From contig CAAGJS010000317.1 in assembly GCA_900770275.1 (NCBI GenBank), forward strand, positions 1 through 31,119: DNA of 31,119 nt, read 5' to 3'. Both the position numbers and the translations under genes were made by a program. A model generated the notes under the pieces. It was not told the DNA's origin. It did not search any database and was given only the letters and a program-made list of their open reading frames with translations. This document shows positions 7,954 to 16,384 of the stretch, piece after piece. Position 1 is the stretch's first letter; each line of letters starts with the position of its first letter. The stretch comes from Erysipelotrichaceae bacterium. GTDB lineage: Bacteria > Bacillota_I > Bacilli_A > Erysipelotrichales > Erysipelotrichaceae.

Positions 7954-8132
7954 ATGGCTTCTATGCGCGGTACCACCCGGATTACGGATGAGATTCATCC
8001 GTCACTCTTCTGCGATAATGGTGCAGTCCATTTTACTCCCGGGTTCCATGAAGGTATTTTCTGCGGCAGCTTTCACCAGTTCTGCCTCGCTTCTGTAGAA
8101 AATCGGATTCCTTCGCTGCGCCCGATCAACGT
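7921..8132 (-). promoter_or_regulatory. T-box riboswitch (tRNA-Trp) controlling trpS
   Basis: The conserved T-box sequence CGGGTGGTACCGCG is present on the minus strand (7966-7979). Stem I can be folded. The basal helix UCGGG pairs with CCCGG. GAAGG/CCUUC and UUUCU/AGAAA helices follow, then a distal GGCAG/CUGCC stem whose loop carries the usual GGUG. In the internal loop just above the basal helix sits UGG (8046-8048), the tryptophan codon, flanked by A on each side. A hairpin of 8 bp (7984-8003) precedes the T-box, as usual. When uncharged tRNA-Trp binds, the antiterminator should form and trpS be transcribed. The fold was made by hand. Confidence 0.93.
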
Positions 8133-8138
8133 ACGCTC

Positions 8139-8167
8139 ATTCTAGTATCTTTTCGCTGGATGCTCAA
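8139..8167 (-). promoter_or_regulatory. Promoter of the trpS T-box leader
   Basis: On the minus strand TTGAGC (8162-8167), a 17-nt spacer and TAGAAT (8139-8144) form a near-consensus sigma-A promoter. The predicted start near 8132 is just before Stem I of the T-box. The -35 overlaps the trmO stop codon. Confidence 0.75.
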
Positions 8168-8871
8168 TAAAAATCGATGGATACGACATGGAGCACGTCG
8201 TCGCTGCTGATGGTGAAGCGTACATTCATGCCGGCGTATTTGAGGCCATAGATCCGGGATTCATCCTGCTGGTAGGCGGGGCGGGGATCCTGGGCAAGAA
8301 TTGAGATAAGAGAAGAACAGACATTGGCAGGAATTTTCTGTTTCAAAGATCCGGGAATATCAACATCCAGGCGCGGACGAGGCAGGGCTGCCATTCCTTC
8401 TTGTGCATCCGGAATACTGTCGCTGTAGGGAATGTAGGGCTTGATGTCATAGACCGGTGTCCCATCGACCAGATCGACGCCCCGGATCCTGATCGAATAG
8501 TTTTCTTCATCGATCGCTTCGATGCGTACGGCGGAAAGGCCAAGCGGATTGGGACGGAATGGGGAACGTGTCGCAAAGACTCCCATGCGTACATTTCCGC
8601 CCAGGCGCGGGGGCCGTACGGTCGGTGACCAGCCTGGTTTCGAGAGGGAGAATCCCCAGATCAGCCACAGATGGGAGTATTGCGAAAGACCGTGAAAGAC
8701 GCCGGGCTTCTGATAGTCCGGGGTCAGTACAATGGTTCCTTTAAGTTCCTTGACGATGTCAGCCTGTCGGGGGATGCCGAACTTTTCGGGAAAGTCGGTA
8801 TGAACGATTGCGACCGGTTTCAGTACGAGGGATTCAAAGGAAGGAGAGAGATTGTTATTGTCTTTGTTCAT
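8164..8871 (-). CDS. trmO: TrmO/TsaA-family tRNA (t6A37) methyltransferase
   Basis: This 235-aa protein belongs to the TrmO (TsaA, UPF0066) family. In E. coli that family uses SAM to methylate the N6 of t6A37 in certain threonine tRNAs. Signatures are PVAIVHTDFPEKFGIPRQ at the N-terminus, HLWLIWGFS, and the strongly conserved VFATRSPFRPNPLGLSAVRI, then DGTPVYDIKPYIPYSD. The C-terminal extension after about residue 165 is of the kind found in longer members. ATG 8871 has no ribosome site. TACAAT ends 6 nt upstream, so the mRNA may be leaderless. No in-frame alternative start with a ribosome site is visible. A terminator upstream isolates it from the superoxide reductase gene. Confidence 0.9.
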   Translation of the reverse strand: MNKDNNNLSPSFESLVLKPVAIVHTDFPEKFGIPRQADIVKELKGTIVLTPDYQKPGVFHGLSQYSHLWLIWGFSLSKPGWSPTVRPPRLGGNVRMGVFATRSPFRPNPLGLSAVRIEAIDEENYSIRIRGVDLVDGTPVYDIKPYIPYSDSIPDAQEGMAALPRPRLDVDIPGSLKQKIPANVCSSLISILAQDPRPAYQQDESRIYGLKYAGMNVRFTISSDDVLHVVSIDFY

Positions 8872-8877
8872 GGTTTT

Positions 8878-8883
8878 ATTGTA
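8878..8883 (-). promoter_or_regulatory. Candidate -10 hexamer TACAAT for trmO (leaderless)
   Basis: On the minus strand TACAAT ends 6 nt before ATG 8871. A weak -35-like TTTCTG lies 17 nt upstream (8901-8906), partly within the T run of the preceding terminator. Confidence 0.4.
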
Positions 8884-8905
8884 GAAGATTCAACACCGGA
8901 CAGAA

Positions 8906-8931
8906 ATAAAAAAGGCTTCCCGAAGGAAGCC
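8906..8931 (-). terminator. Terminator of the desulfoferrodoxin gene
   Basis: A 7-bp stem GGCTTCC/GGAAGCC (8925-8931 with 8914-8920) has a TTCG tetraloop and is followed on the minus strand by TTTTTTATT. It lies 13 nt past the stop codon. Confidence 0.9.
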
Positions 8932-8944
8932 GGAAATTGTGGTC

Positions 8945-9322
8945 TTACGCTTCTGTTTTCCAGAGACCGTGCAGATTGCAGTATTCGTAGACGGCGATGA
9001 CCTTTTCGTTTTCGAAGAACTTGACCTGAGGCTTGTCACCCGGCTTCAGCTCTGCGACGCGGAATCCGTTTTCCGTCTCGAGTACGATCCACTGAATATA
9101 GTGCTCCGGCAGCATCGGATGCTCTACGGAACCGACCGTTACAGTAATGGTGTTGCCTTCACGGGTTACGACCGGAACGTGCTTCTCCTGTGCAGCATCC
9201 GTGGTGTTGGGCTCAAGTACGGTCATTTCCTTTCCACAGCACATCGTAGGGCACGGGCTGTCCTTGAGTACGACGGCAATCTTGCCGCAGGTGTCGCAGC
9301 GAACGAACTTTAATGATTTCAT
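8945..9322 (-). CDS. dfx: Desulfoferrodoxin-type superoxide reductase
   Basis: This 125-aa protein has both parts of a 2Fe superoxide reductase. The N-terminal desulforedoxin-like centre has CDTCG (Cys9, Cys12) and CCGK (Cys28, Cys29). The C-terminal catalytic centre has iron ligands in EKHVPV, HPMLPEH and CNLHG. Such enzymes reduce superoxide to hydrogen peroxide without making oxygen and are typical of anaerobes and microaerophiles. ATG 9322 is preceded by AGGAGG at 8 nt. It is a single-gene transcript with a visible promoter (9343-9371) and terminator. An extra cysteine (Cys24) lies near the first centre. The symbol dfx/sor is assigned by family. Confidence 0.94.
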   Translation of the reverse strand: MKSLKFVRCDTCGKIAVVLKDSPCPTMCCGKEMTVLEPNTTDAAQEKHVPVVTREGNTITVTVGSVEHPMLPEHYIQWIVLETENGFRVAELKPGDKPQVKFFENEKVIAVYEYCNLHGLWKTEA

Positions 9323-9342
9323 GATGATGTCCTCCTAACCAA

Positions 9343-9371
9343 ACTATAGATGGTGGAAGAGATCCTGTACA
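9343..9371 (-). promoter_or_regulatory. Promoter of the desulfoferrodoxin gene
   Basis: On the minus strand TGTACA (9366-9371), a 17-nt spacer and TATAGT (9343-9348) precede the AGGAGG site. Two of six -35 bases differ from consensus. Confidence 0.5.
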
Positions 9372-9402
9372 GAACTTTGCCCCGGCAAATTTGAAAACAG
9401 GC

Positions 9403-9427
9403 AAAATAAAACTCAGCTTACGCTGAG
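9403..9427 (-). terminator. Terminator downstream of tRNA-Lys
   Basis: A 6-bp stem CTCAGC/GCTGAG (9422-9427 with 9412-9417) has a 4-nt loop and is followed on the minus strand by TTTTATTTT. A second inverted repeat (CAGTGAG/CTCACTG, 9447-9465) lies between it and the tRNA and may mark a 3' processing region. Confidence 0.75.
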
Positions 9428-9476
9428 GAATCGATGTATATACAACCAGTGAGATCAACTCACTGATACTTGTAAA

Positions 9477-9552
9477 TGGTGGTTCCTGAGGGGCTCGAAC
9501 CCTCGACCCACTGATTAAGAGTCAGTTGCTCTACCAACTGAGCTAAGGAACC
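9477..9552 (-). tRNA. tRNA-Lys (anticodon CUU)
   Basis: A complete 76-nt cloverleaf can be folded on the minus strand. The acceptor stem is GGTTCCT/AGGAACC with discriminator A and an encoded CCA end. The D-arm is AGCTCAGTTGGTAGAGC. The anticodon stem ACTGA/TCAGT has loop CTCTTAA (anticodon CTT, decoding AAG). The T-arm includes GGTTCGAGCC. It has its own promoter and terminator. It sits between the superoxide reductase gene and the Wadjet operon, with its 5' end facing jetC. Confidence 0.97.
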
Positions 9553-9576
9553 ATGCTCTCTTTCGAGTGCTTCAAT

Positions 9577-9605
9577 ATAGTAGCGCCACCTTATCCCAAA
9601 TGCAA
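9577..9605 (-). promoter_or_regulatory. Promoter of tRNA-Lys
   Basis: On the minus strand TTGCAT (9600-9605), a 17-nt spacer and TACTAT (9577-9582) give a predicted start near 9570, about 18 nt before the mature tRNA 5' end. Confidence 0.5.
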
Positions 9606-9685
9606 TAAGAAAATTGAAAATTTCTTCAATCTCAATTGCAAAAGTTATGGCCGCCGTTCCATTGTCTTACCCTGCTCTTGCCAAA

Positions 9686-9721
9686 CGAAAAAGGGCAGAA
9701 AGAGAATTATCTCCTTCTGCC
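9686..9721 (-). terminator. Terminator of the Wadjet operon
   Basis: A 12-bp stem (9710-9721 with 9694-9705, one G-U pair) has a 4-nt loop and is followed on the minus strand by CCTTTTTCG. It lies 10 nt past the jetC stop. It is one of the strongest terminators in the window. Confidence 0.9.
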
Positions 9722-9731
9722 GTTGGAGTGT

Positions 9732-12700
9732 CTAGAATAGCGTCTCCTGTTCCGTATAGCGAAACAGACTCGCTTCCTCCATTTTCGATACCTGCTGGGA
9801 TACGGATTCCGATTCTACGGTCATCCGTGTCTGGCTTTCATTGCTGCGGACGTTGCGCAGCTGAATGACGACATCAAATGAGTTGGCAATCGACTGCGAC
9901 GTGATGTGTGTAAAGGTGATGAGCTGAATGTGCAGCGTATTGACGATCTGAATCAGGGGCCGCACCAGATGTTCCGAGGAAACGGAGGCGAACGGGTTGT
10001 CGCAGATCACGGTCTCATAGCTTTCGTTTCCGCTTTCTTCAAACTCGATATTGTCGTTCTGAATATAAGCCATCAGTGATGCGATGACGATGAAGCAGCT
10101 CAGAGAGTGTTCGCCGCCCGAGTTGGAACGGCAGGCACGGTCCCAGTTCATGAAGCCGCTGTTGGCGGCGATCTTCTCAAACTTGTAGATCTTGACTGGG
10201 ATGTGATCTCTCTGCAGCCAGGCATTGATCAGCTTTCGCGCATCCATCCGGGCATCGCGCAGGTCATGGTAGCGCTTTGGATCCTGAGCAACAGAGGTAA
10301 GGTCACGGATCGTCTGGTCCATGTAGGTGGAAAGACGTTCCTGGGCATGGTCGTCCTCTTCCGGAATTTCAAAGCGCAGCAGCGCAGTCGGCTGACTCTT
10401 TCCTTCGACCCGGACACGGGAACGTTTCGAAATCTGATTCAGCGCATCAATAATGTTCTTTGTGCGCAGAATTACCTGGCGATAGAGAGCGTCGCGGTCA
10501 TGGTCATAGCTGCTGAGATCTGTATTGAGACGATCAAGACACTGGGCAATGGTCTGTTCCTTGAGACGGAGCGCTTCCGCATATCTTTCAAGATCATCGT
10601 CCGTGAGGGTTTCTTCCTGGAAATTTTCCTGATCCGAGAAGACCTTATCAAAGAACGAATCTTCAGATGCGTAGCGGCTGTGCTGCGAATCACGTTTTTC
10701 ACTGTAGGACGACAAGGCTTTTGAAAGACTGGAGCGTTTATTTCTTACATCATCAAGAAGAGAAGTGCACTGATCACTGAGGTGTTTGCGATCGGCTTCC
10801 ATGGTTTCTTCTGGCTCGGGCAGAATCGGTTCACGGTCATGGATTCGATTCAGTACGCCGGAGGAATCCTTTTCAAGAGCCTCCCATTCCTGGTGCGCCA
10901 GCAGGTCGGCTTCCTTTTCCTTCTTCAGAGCAGCCAGACGTTCCTCAAAACGGTTCTGTATTTCAGAAGGATCCAAAGGGGTATCCAGATCGTACTTATG
11001 AAGATCCTTCTCGGCACTATCCTTATTGGTCTGAGCGACACCGAGCTTACGGCTGGCATCATTGATGCGTGCATTGAGACCGGATTTCTCCCGGTCCTTT
11101 TCATCTCTTTCCTTATCCAGCCGGTTTTCTTCCAGAGGATCATAAACATGGGATCGCAGCTCGGCTTCTTCAACATCAATTTCGCGCAGCTTCTGTTCCA
11201 GTTCCTTCTGTTTTCTTCTTCCTTCATCCAGCTGTTCCTGGATAGCCTTTTCCTGCATGTTCAGGGCAGTCTGTTCCTTCTGATACTGACTCTGCAGAGT
11301 TTCAAGGCTGCCTTCGATGATTTCAGAAATCCTGGCGTCGCTATAGGGTGCCGCATCCTGTTCCGCGCGGCTGCGATCACTCTGCAGTTTGTACTCCTGC
11401 GCTTTCTGATCGGAAATGATATTCCGCAGGCTTTCCATATCGCTTTCCAGCTGTTTCAGTTTCTGCGAAAGAACTTTCTGCTGGCGCCTTACTTCCGAAA
11501 GACGGTTTACGTGATCGGCACAGGTCTTATCTTCCTCGATGAGTTTTTCAAACTTCTTTATATTGTCCTCGGCAGTGCTGCGTCTTTGTGCCGCGGTGAT
11601 CTGTTCCGCGGACAGCTTTTTCTCTTCTTCACGAAGAGCGTTTTCTGTCTGTTCCAGATGCTGGATGGTTTCTTCATGACGTTCAAGCGTCTGTTTCAGT
11701 ATCTCCCGTTTCTTCGTCTGATCAGCTTCATAGGAGGCCGAATAGTGGAATTGTTCTGCGGTCTGAAGTGCCTGGCGGCATTCTTCGCTCTGATGGATGA
11801 GATCGTTCAGCTTCTGCTGGGAAACGGAGAGCGCCTCCCGCTTTCGATCCAGATAGCGCTGTCTCGTATCATCTTTGAGAAGAGCCTTTTCGTAGCTGTT
11901 CCAGAAGGCTTTCCCCTGCAGTTCGAGGACGGATCCGGTTTCTCTGCCGTCTTCTGCCTGTTTCAGATCCTCATAGCGGAAGATCGGAATGACGCGGTCC
12001 AAAAAGAGATCGCTTTGATCGAGTTCCTGCAGCTTCTTCCATTCCTTGTTTTCGACAAGAATTCCATACGGAAGCAGCGGATGTTCCTGAAGCGTGACTT
12101 CCGGGTTCGGGTGCTGCTTCAGAAACTGTTCGCCGGTTTCGTATTCAATGTCATTTTTATTCAGAAGTCTGGCAAAGGAGGCGGGAATGCAGGAAACACC
12201 TTTTTCGATCGAATCAATCAGCTGTCTCAGAAGGGTGAGGGAAAACTCTGTATTCTGCCGCTGACTTTCAAGCGAATTGAAAAGAGTCGAAAGAACCGTC
12301 TCTTTCTCATCGGAATAAAGCAGGTTCTCTGCAATTTCATTCTTCTCAAAGAAATCCTCCAGCATTTCCTTCTGTTTCAGAAAGGCTTCGTAATTGCGCC
12401 GCTCTTCACGTTCTGCCTGCTGATCATTTGCCTTCTGACTGATCTCCTGGCGCTGCCGATCCTTGTTTTCCTGGATCAGCTGCGGAAGCTGGCTGAGGCG
12501 GGCATTGATTTTATTTTCTGCTTTTCTGGCTTCCTTCTGTCGCTGCTGCAGAATCTTTTCAGCCGCCGCCGTATCTTCTCTTGCATATTCACCCGTTAAA
12601 GTGCGGCCCAGTACCATGCCAAGATTCAGATCGCTCAGGATCTTTTTCTGATTCTTTTCTGAGATGGCAATATCGATTTCGAGCTTCTTTTGTTCGGAGT

Positions 12701-14078
12701 CAAGCCTGTTGATGGAATCGTTCGCTTTCGTTTTTTCTTCTGTATCTGCCGCTAAGGCTGCTTCATTTTCCTTTCGCTTCTCTGTGCAGGATTCAAGCTG
12801 CGTGCTGATATCCTTCAGTCTTGTTTCATAGGCAAGCTTCAGGGAATAGCGCAGCGACTGCAGGTGTGCCTGACGCTCATCGGCGGTGAAGTCCTGCATC
12901 TGCTGCTCAAGGGCACGGATCTGTCCTTTGACGTCATCCGTTTCCTTGATCAGCCGGCATCCGGCTGCGATGGCAATCGCGTGTTTCAGATCGCTGATCT
13001 TTTGTTCAAGGGATTCATTCTGTTTCTGAAGGGTGCTTACATATTCCTGTACTTCCTGCAGCTTCTGATCGGCGTCATACCATTGGGCAGAGGCCTGTTC
13101 CTGATGGATTCGCTGTTCCTTCCGGTCGGCTTCCGCAAGTTTTTCCTCGGTTTCGGCAATGCCATCTTCACTTTCCCTGTTGAGCACTTCCACGGCACTG
13201 GCAAAGGAAGATAATGTGCGCAGAGATGTGTCGCGCTCGCTGAGGGCATTCTGGCATGTCTGAAACATCTGCACCATGGCAGGTTCTTCATCGAGATAGC
13301 TGGAGATGAGGTCCCGCAGCCTGAGCATTTTCTTCTGATCCGCTGACTTCTGCACGAGGCTGTCAAGATTGGCAGGAATGCTGGAAGGACTTCCTTCCTT
13401 TTCATCGAGATGGGTTTCAATCTTCGGGATGAGATAGCGGTCCAGCAGCGTATCGCCGGTCTTCGTTCTCTCGAGAACATCCTTGAATGGGTCTTCGCCG
13501 CTGATCAGCTGACGGATCAGGGTGTCCCAGTTTTCTGCGGAAATATGGAATTCCTTCAGCTTCTTCCGATACTGGCCAGCGTCGCTTCTGGAATACAGCC
13601 ACGTTTCAAGCGAACGTTCCCGTACATTGCGGAACGCCTGCTGGGCTTCGGCGTAGGAATCGATCGTGAGGCGGCTGCCATCCGCATGAATGTTCGGAAG
13701 GTCAAGGATATTCAGGTTAGTTTCATCGTGGCTCAGAAAGCAGAAATATTTGACGGAAGTATTGTCTTCTTCACTGGCACCCTGCTTGACAAGAACGGTG
13801 CCGCTCAGTAAGTAGTCAGGGCTGTCGCCGTTATCCAGCAGCCATTCGATGGCGACGGTTGCCGGCTTGTTGTTGAGGTAATCGGTAATTGGGTTGGAAC
13901 TGATCGTGGTGCCTGGCCAGATATTCTGATAGATCAGCCGTTCCAGAACGGATTTTCCGCCGCCGTTTTCCAGACGGATTTCCGCGTTCTGGCCGCCATG
14001 AAAATCGAGCATCAGATCATCAATCTTCTGCTTACTCCAGGAAAAGTTTACGAGTCGGATCCGGTTAATCCGCGGCAT
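9732..14078 (-). CDS. jetC: Wadjet JetC, SMC-like ATPase (MukB-like)
   Basis: From ATG 14078 the product is 1448 aa. This start has GGAGG at 8 nt; in-frame ATG 14084 and GTG 14087 sit on or too close to that site. Domain order is typical of SMC-type motors. An N-terminal head carries the Walker A loop ENGGGKSV near residue 40. Long coiled coil runs from about 300 to 620, a globular hinge-like part (about 620-735, IPASFARLL to KAFWNSYEKAL) follows, and coiled coil returns to about 1200. The C-terminal head has signature NSGGEHSL near 1323 and Walker B VICDNPF near 1360. In Wadjet, JetC with JetA and JetB extrudes DNA loops and JetD cuts small closed circles, so the operon defends against plasmids. 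Two head details are unusual against SMC consensus: the first Gly of Walker A is Leu, and Asn follows the Walker B Asp. Confidence 0.93.
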   Translation of the reverse strand: MPRINRIRLVNFSWSKQKIDDLMLDFHGGQNAEIRLENGGGKSVLERLIYQNIWPGTTISSNPITDYLNNKPATVAIEWLLDNGDSPDYLLSGTVLVKQGASEEDNTSVKYFCFLSHDETNLNILDLPNIHADGSRLTIDSYAEAQQAFRNVRERSLETWLYSRSDAGQYRKKLKEFHISAENWDTLIRQLISGEDPFKDVLERTKTGDTLLDRYLIPKIETHLDEKEGSPSSIPANLDSLVQKSADQKKMLRLRDLISSYLDEEPAMVQMFQTCQNALSERDTSLRTLSSFASAVEVLNRESEDGIAETEEKLAEADRKEQRIHQEQASAQWYDADQKLQEVQEYVSTLQKQNESLEQKISDLKHAIAIAAGCRLIKETDDVKGQIRALEQQMQDFTADERQAHLQSLRYSLKLAYETRLKDISTQLESCTEKRKENEAALAADTEEKTKANDSINRLDSEQKKLEIDIAISEKNQKKILSDLNLGMVLGRTLTGEYAREDTAAAEKILQQRQKEARKAENKINARLSQLPQLIQENKDRQRQEISQKANDQQAEREERRNYEAFLKQKEMLEDFFEKNEIAENLLYSDEKETVLSTLFNSLESQRQNTEFSLTLLRQLIDSIEKGVSCIPASFARLLNKNDIEYETGEQFLKQHPNPEVTLQEHPLLPYGILVENKEWKKLQELDQSDLFLDRVIPIFRYEDLKQAEDGRETGSVLELQGKAFWNSYEKALLKDDTRQRYLDRKREALSVSQQKLNDLIHQSEECRQALQTAEQFHYSASYEADQTKKREILKQTLERHEETIQHLEQTENALREEEKKLSAEQITAAQRRSTAEDNIKKFEKLIEEDKTCADHVNRLSEVRRQQKVLSQKLKQLESDMESLRNIISDQKAQEYKLQSDRSRAEQDAAPYSDARISEIIEGSLETLQSQYQKEQTALNMQEKAIQEQLDEGRRKQKELEQKLREIDVEEAELRSHVYDPLEENRLDKERDEKDREKSGLNARINDASRKLGVAQTNKDSAEKDLHKYDLDTPLDPSEIQNRFEERLAALKKEKEADLLAHQEWEALEKDSSGVLNRIHDREPILPEPEETMEADRKHLSDQCTSLLDDVRNKRSSLSKALSSYSEKRDSQHSRYASEDSFFDKVFSDQENFQEETLTDDDLERYAEALRLKEQTIAQCLDRLNTDLSSYDHDRDALYRQVILRTKNIIDALNQISKRSRVRVEGKSQPTALLRFEIPEEDDHAQERLSTYMDQTIRDLTSVAQDPKRYHDLRDARMDARKLINAWLQRDHIPVKIYKFEKIAANSGFMNWDRACRSNSGGEHSLSCFIVIASLMAYIQNDNIEFEESGNESYETVICDNPFASVSSEHLVRPLIQIVNTLHIQLITFTHITSQSIANSFDVVIQLRNVRSNESQTRMTVESESVSQQVSKMEEASLFRYTEQETLF

Positions 14079-14793
14079 TGTCATCACCTCCGCTCATCTG
14101 ATTGAATACATGGTGGATTTCCTGTACCCGGTCAATGTCGAGATAGTAGTAGATGAATTTATCGTGCAGGGTACGGGTCGGACGGTATTCATCGTCCATC
14201 TTCTGCAGAAGGCCGTGGTTGATCATTTGATTCAGGGCATTGCGCACAATGCCGGCCTTGGAAGTGCGTGAATTTTCCTCTTCCACCATGCGGCTGTTCC
14301 AGCTTTCGGCTACGCGGCCGAAGTTCATTTCATAGGTCGAATCAATTTCACTGACCTCTGCCGGTGCGCGGCAGAGACGGTCAAACAGCGCATCAAGATC
14401 CTTCAACAGTTCTTCCATGCGGATATAGGTGCGCACTGTTGGATCCGATGGATTCTTTCCGCTGTAAAATTCCCAGCACACATACATCTGAATATAAGAG
14501 ATGGTCAGGGCATCAATCGCCTTTGCGCTGGTGGAAATATCTTCCCGGTATTCACGCATCGTGAAGCCAAGGGTCGTATTGTCAATGTTCGGGATCAGGT
14601 ACAGGCGATCCTGTACCGCAAGCAGACGAAAGGAAAACTCCTGTTCGAATGTTGTCAGAAGGTTATGGATCTCCTTCTGCTGGAACAGATCAAACAGTTC
14701 CGGCTGATCGTTTCTTGAAATCATGCCATTGTGATCCAGCAGGGCGCGGAAGATGCGCAGAGCGGAATGAAGTTCAGGGCTGTCGTCAATCAT
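14065..14793 (-). CDS. jetB: Wadjet JetB, kite-like subunit (DUF4194 type)
   Basis: This 242-aa protein occupies the JetB position and has the winged-helix character of DUF4194/MukE-like kite subunits: RIFRALLDHNGMISRN near the N-terminus, LLAVQDRLYLIPN, YIQMYVCWEF, and a C-terminal GLLQKMDDEYRPTRTL. In Wadjet, JetB dimers bind the kleisin JetA and help clamp DNA on the motor. Its start overlaps the jetA stop by 8 nt, and jetC begins inside its 3' end, so the proteins are probably made in fixed proportion. The identification rests on size, order and general similarity, more than on a single motif. Confidence 0.88.
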   Translation of the reverse strand: MIDDSPELHSALRIFRALLDHNGMISRNDQPELFDLFQQKEIHNLLTTFEQEFSFRLLAVQDRLYLIPNIDNTTLGFTMREYREDISTSAKAIDALTISYIQMYVCWEFYSGKNPSDPTVRTYIRMEELLKDLDALFDRLCRAPAEVSEIDSTYEMNFGRVAESWNSRMVEEENSRTSKAGIVRNALNQMINHGLLQKMDDEYRPTRTLHDKFIYYYLDIDRVQEIHHVFNQMSGGDDNAAD

Positions 14794-16384
14794 GGTCGTG
14801 CTTCCTTTCTGTTTCAGGAATGATGCGGATGCGGCTCATGCCGTAGTTCTGCTGGGGCTGGTCGCTTTCGGGATCGAAGAATTCAAAGGTATCCTTTCCA
14901 TCCTCGACACGGAAGGACAGGCGGCGGATGCCGTGAAGATCCGGATCTTCCGCCTGCAGGCGGGTAAGTACTTCGTTGAGGCTGAAGTCTCTTCCCGGTG
15001 CTTCGTTTCGGGACGGATCCGGTTCAAGGACAATATCGCCCATGGCAAACAGATCCAGGAACATCAGGAAACAGGAGCGGTCATAGCGTGTTCCGGGATA
15101 ATCCTCATTGAGATCTTCTTCGTACCAGTGGATGAAGTCGGATACGGTAAATCCTTCGGGGTGGTCGTTGCAGTATTCGAGAAGCTTACCGAAGACCTTT
15201 GTATATTGAGCATTGGCGGCTTCGATGGCTTCCTTTTCGTCGGTGTCATCAAAGGTTTCGCTGGTATCCAGGACAAGGTCACTGCTGTCTTCGTCCTGAA
15301 ACTTCTTCTCTGGCCGATACAGCATCAACAGGTCAAATACCTTATTGGCTTCCGGTTCAAACAACGGCCGGATCAGTCTCCGGAAGCCGGTCGCCATTTC
15401 ATTGCCGGAAAGGGAGGCAAATGCGTCGATAACTTCCTTGCCAAAGTCGTAGCGGCGGATCGGCTGAATCGTCAGATTGTCTTCCAGCATCTGCTGGTAG
15501 AGGGTGGAGAGGGAGTAGCGTTCGCTGAGCAGTTTCCCTTCTTCGCCGTTGATCTCTGCGAGCATGTCTGCCATTTCGGCAAGATAGCCGAGGTTTTCTC
15601 TGGTTTCTTCATTGTCCTTGAAACGGTTCTGCAGATTCTTTGAGAGCTCGCTGCGGAAGCGTTCGACCAGCTGGATGGTTGTGTCGGTCAGTTTCTTCTC
15701 CTCGTCGAGGTTTTCATAATAGGAACTAATCATTTTGGAATATTCCTGGCGGCCGATACTGTGAACGTCCTGACGTACCCGCATCTTGAAGTCTTCGAAG
15801 CGGCGCTGCTCGCGGCGCAGAATGTTCTGGCACTGGCGGCACTGGTCCTTGGATTCTTTGAAGTTGCGGTGCTCGAGCTTCCTCTGCATAATGAGCATGC
15901 TGACCCAGCCGTCGTACTGCGCATCGACTTCACGGGTCCGCAGCAGAAAGTCATAGCCCTGTTCGCTGAGGCTGTAGAGAATGGTTCCGTCCTTGATAGC
16001 ATCCTGAATAAGGCGGACGCTGCGATCTTCCCAGGTCTTACGCTCGGAATTGTAAACGGGATACTGCAGAATGCGGCCGTTATTCTGCAGAATGTCGCGA
16101 ACCATGTAATCGGCAAGGCGATGAATCTGCTGCGGTGTCAGACTGTGGCCGTACATGGCGCAGTCTTCCTGCAGAAACTCCGTGATTTCCAGAAGTGAAG
16201 TTCCGTCATTGGAGGAAAGGGAAGAATCCATGATGAAAAGCAGAAGGTCATAGAACATGGCATCCATGCGGCCATCTTCAAACCAGCCTTCAATCTCCAT
16301 GTTCCGACCCTGGCGGTTGAGAATGGAATCTGCGCAATAACCGAGCAGTACGCGCTGCTCAGCGCCTTTCTGAAAGTCTCTCAT
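14786..16384 (-). CDS. jetA: Wadjet JetA, kleisin-like subunit (DUF5716 type)
   Basis: This 532-aa protein sits between jetD and jetB, overlapping both (ATGA with jetD, 8 nt with jetB). The N-terminal third is helical with winged-helix character (SLLEITEFLQED, HRLADYMVRDIL, GTILYSLSEQGYDFLLRTREVD). A charged coiled-coil part (MQRKLEHRNFKESKDQCRQC onward, including QNILRREQRRFEDFK) follows, then an acidic linker, and a C-terminal domain ends near ESDQPQQNYGMSRIRI. This resembles the DUF5716 JetA proteins rather than the DUF3375 proteins of type I. By analogy with MukF it links the two JetC heads. The family number is from memory; the position in an otherwise complete jet operon is the stronger support. 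Confidence 0.88.
   Translation of the reverse strand: MRDFQKGAEQRVLLGYCADSILNRQGRNMEIEGWFEDGRMDAMFYDLLLFIMDSSLSSNDGTSLLEITEFLQEDCAMYGHSLTPQQIHRLADYMVRDILQNNGRILQYPVYNSERKTWEDRSVRLIQDAIKDGTILYSLSEQGYDFLLRTREVDAQYDGWVSMLIMQRKLEHRNFKESKDQCRQCQNILRREQRRFEDFKMRVRQDVHSIGRQEYSKMISSYYENLDEEKKLTDTTIQLVERFRSELSKNLQNRFKDNEETRENLGYLAEMADMLAEINGEEGKLLSERYSLSTLYQQMLEDNLTIQPIRRYDFGKEVIDAFASLSGNEMATGFRRLIRPLFEPEANKVFDLLMLYRPEKKFQDEDSSDLVLDTSETFDDTDEKEAIEAANAQYTKVFGKLLEYCNDHPEGFTVSDFIHWYEEDLNEDYPGTRYDRSCFLMFLDLFAMGDIVLEPDPSRNEAPGRDFSLNEVLTRLQAEDPDLHGIRRLSFRVEDGKDTFEFFDPESDQPQQNYGMSRIRIIPETERKHDHD

Noticed and set aside
9447..9465. Inverted repeat CAGTGAG/CTCACTG between tRNA-Lys and its terminator
   Set aside because: It has no T run after it on the minus strand, so it is not called a terminator. 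It may only be a processing structure.
10782..12599. 605-codon plus-strand open frame opposite jetC
   Set aside because: It is antisense to the coiled-coil part of jetC and rich in Phe and Leu, as expected when Glu/Lys/Gln-rich codons are read from the other strand. No ribosome site or family motif is present.
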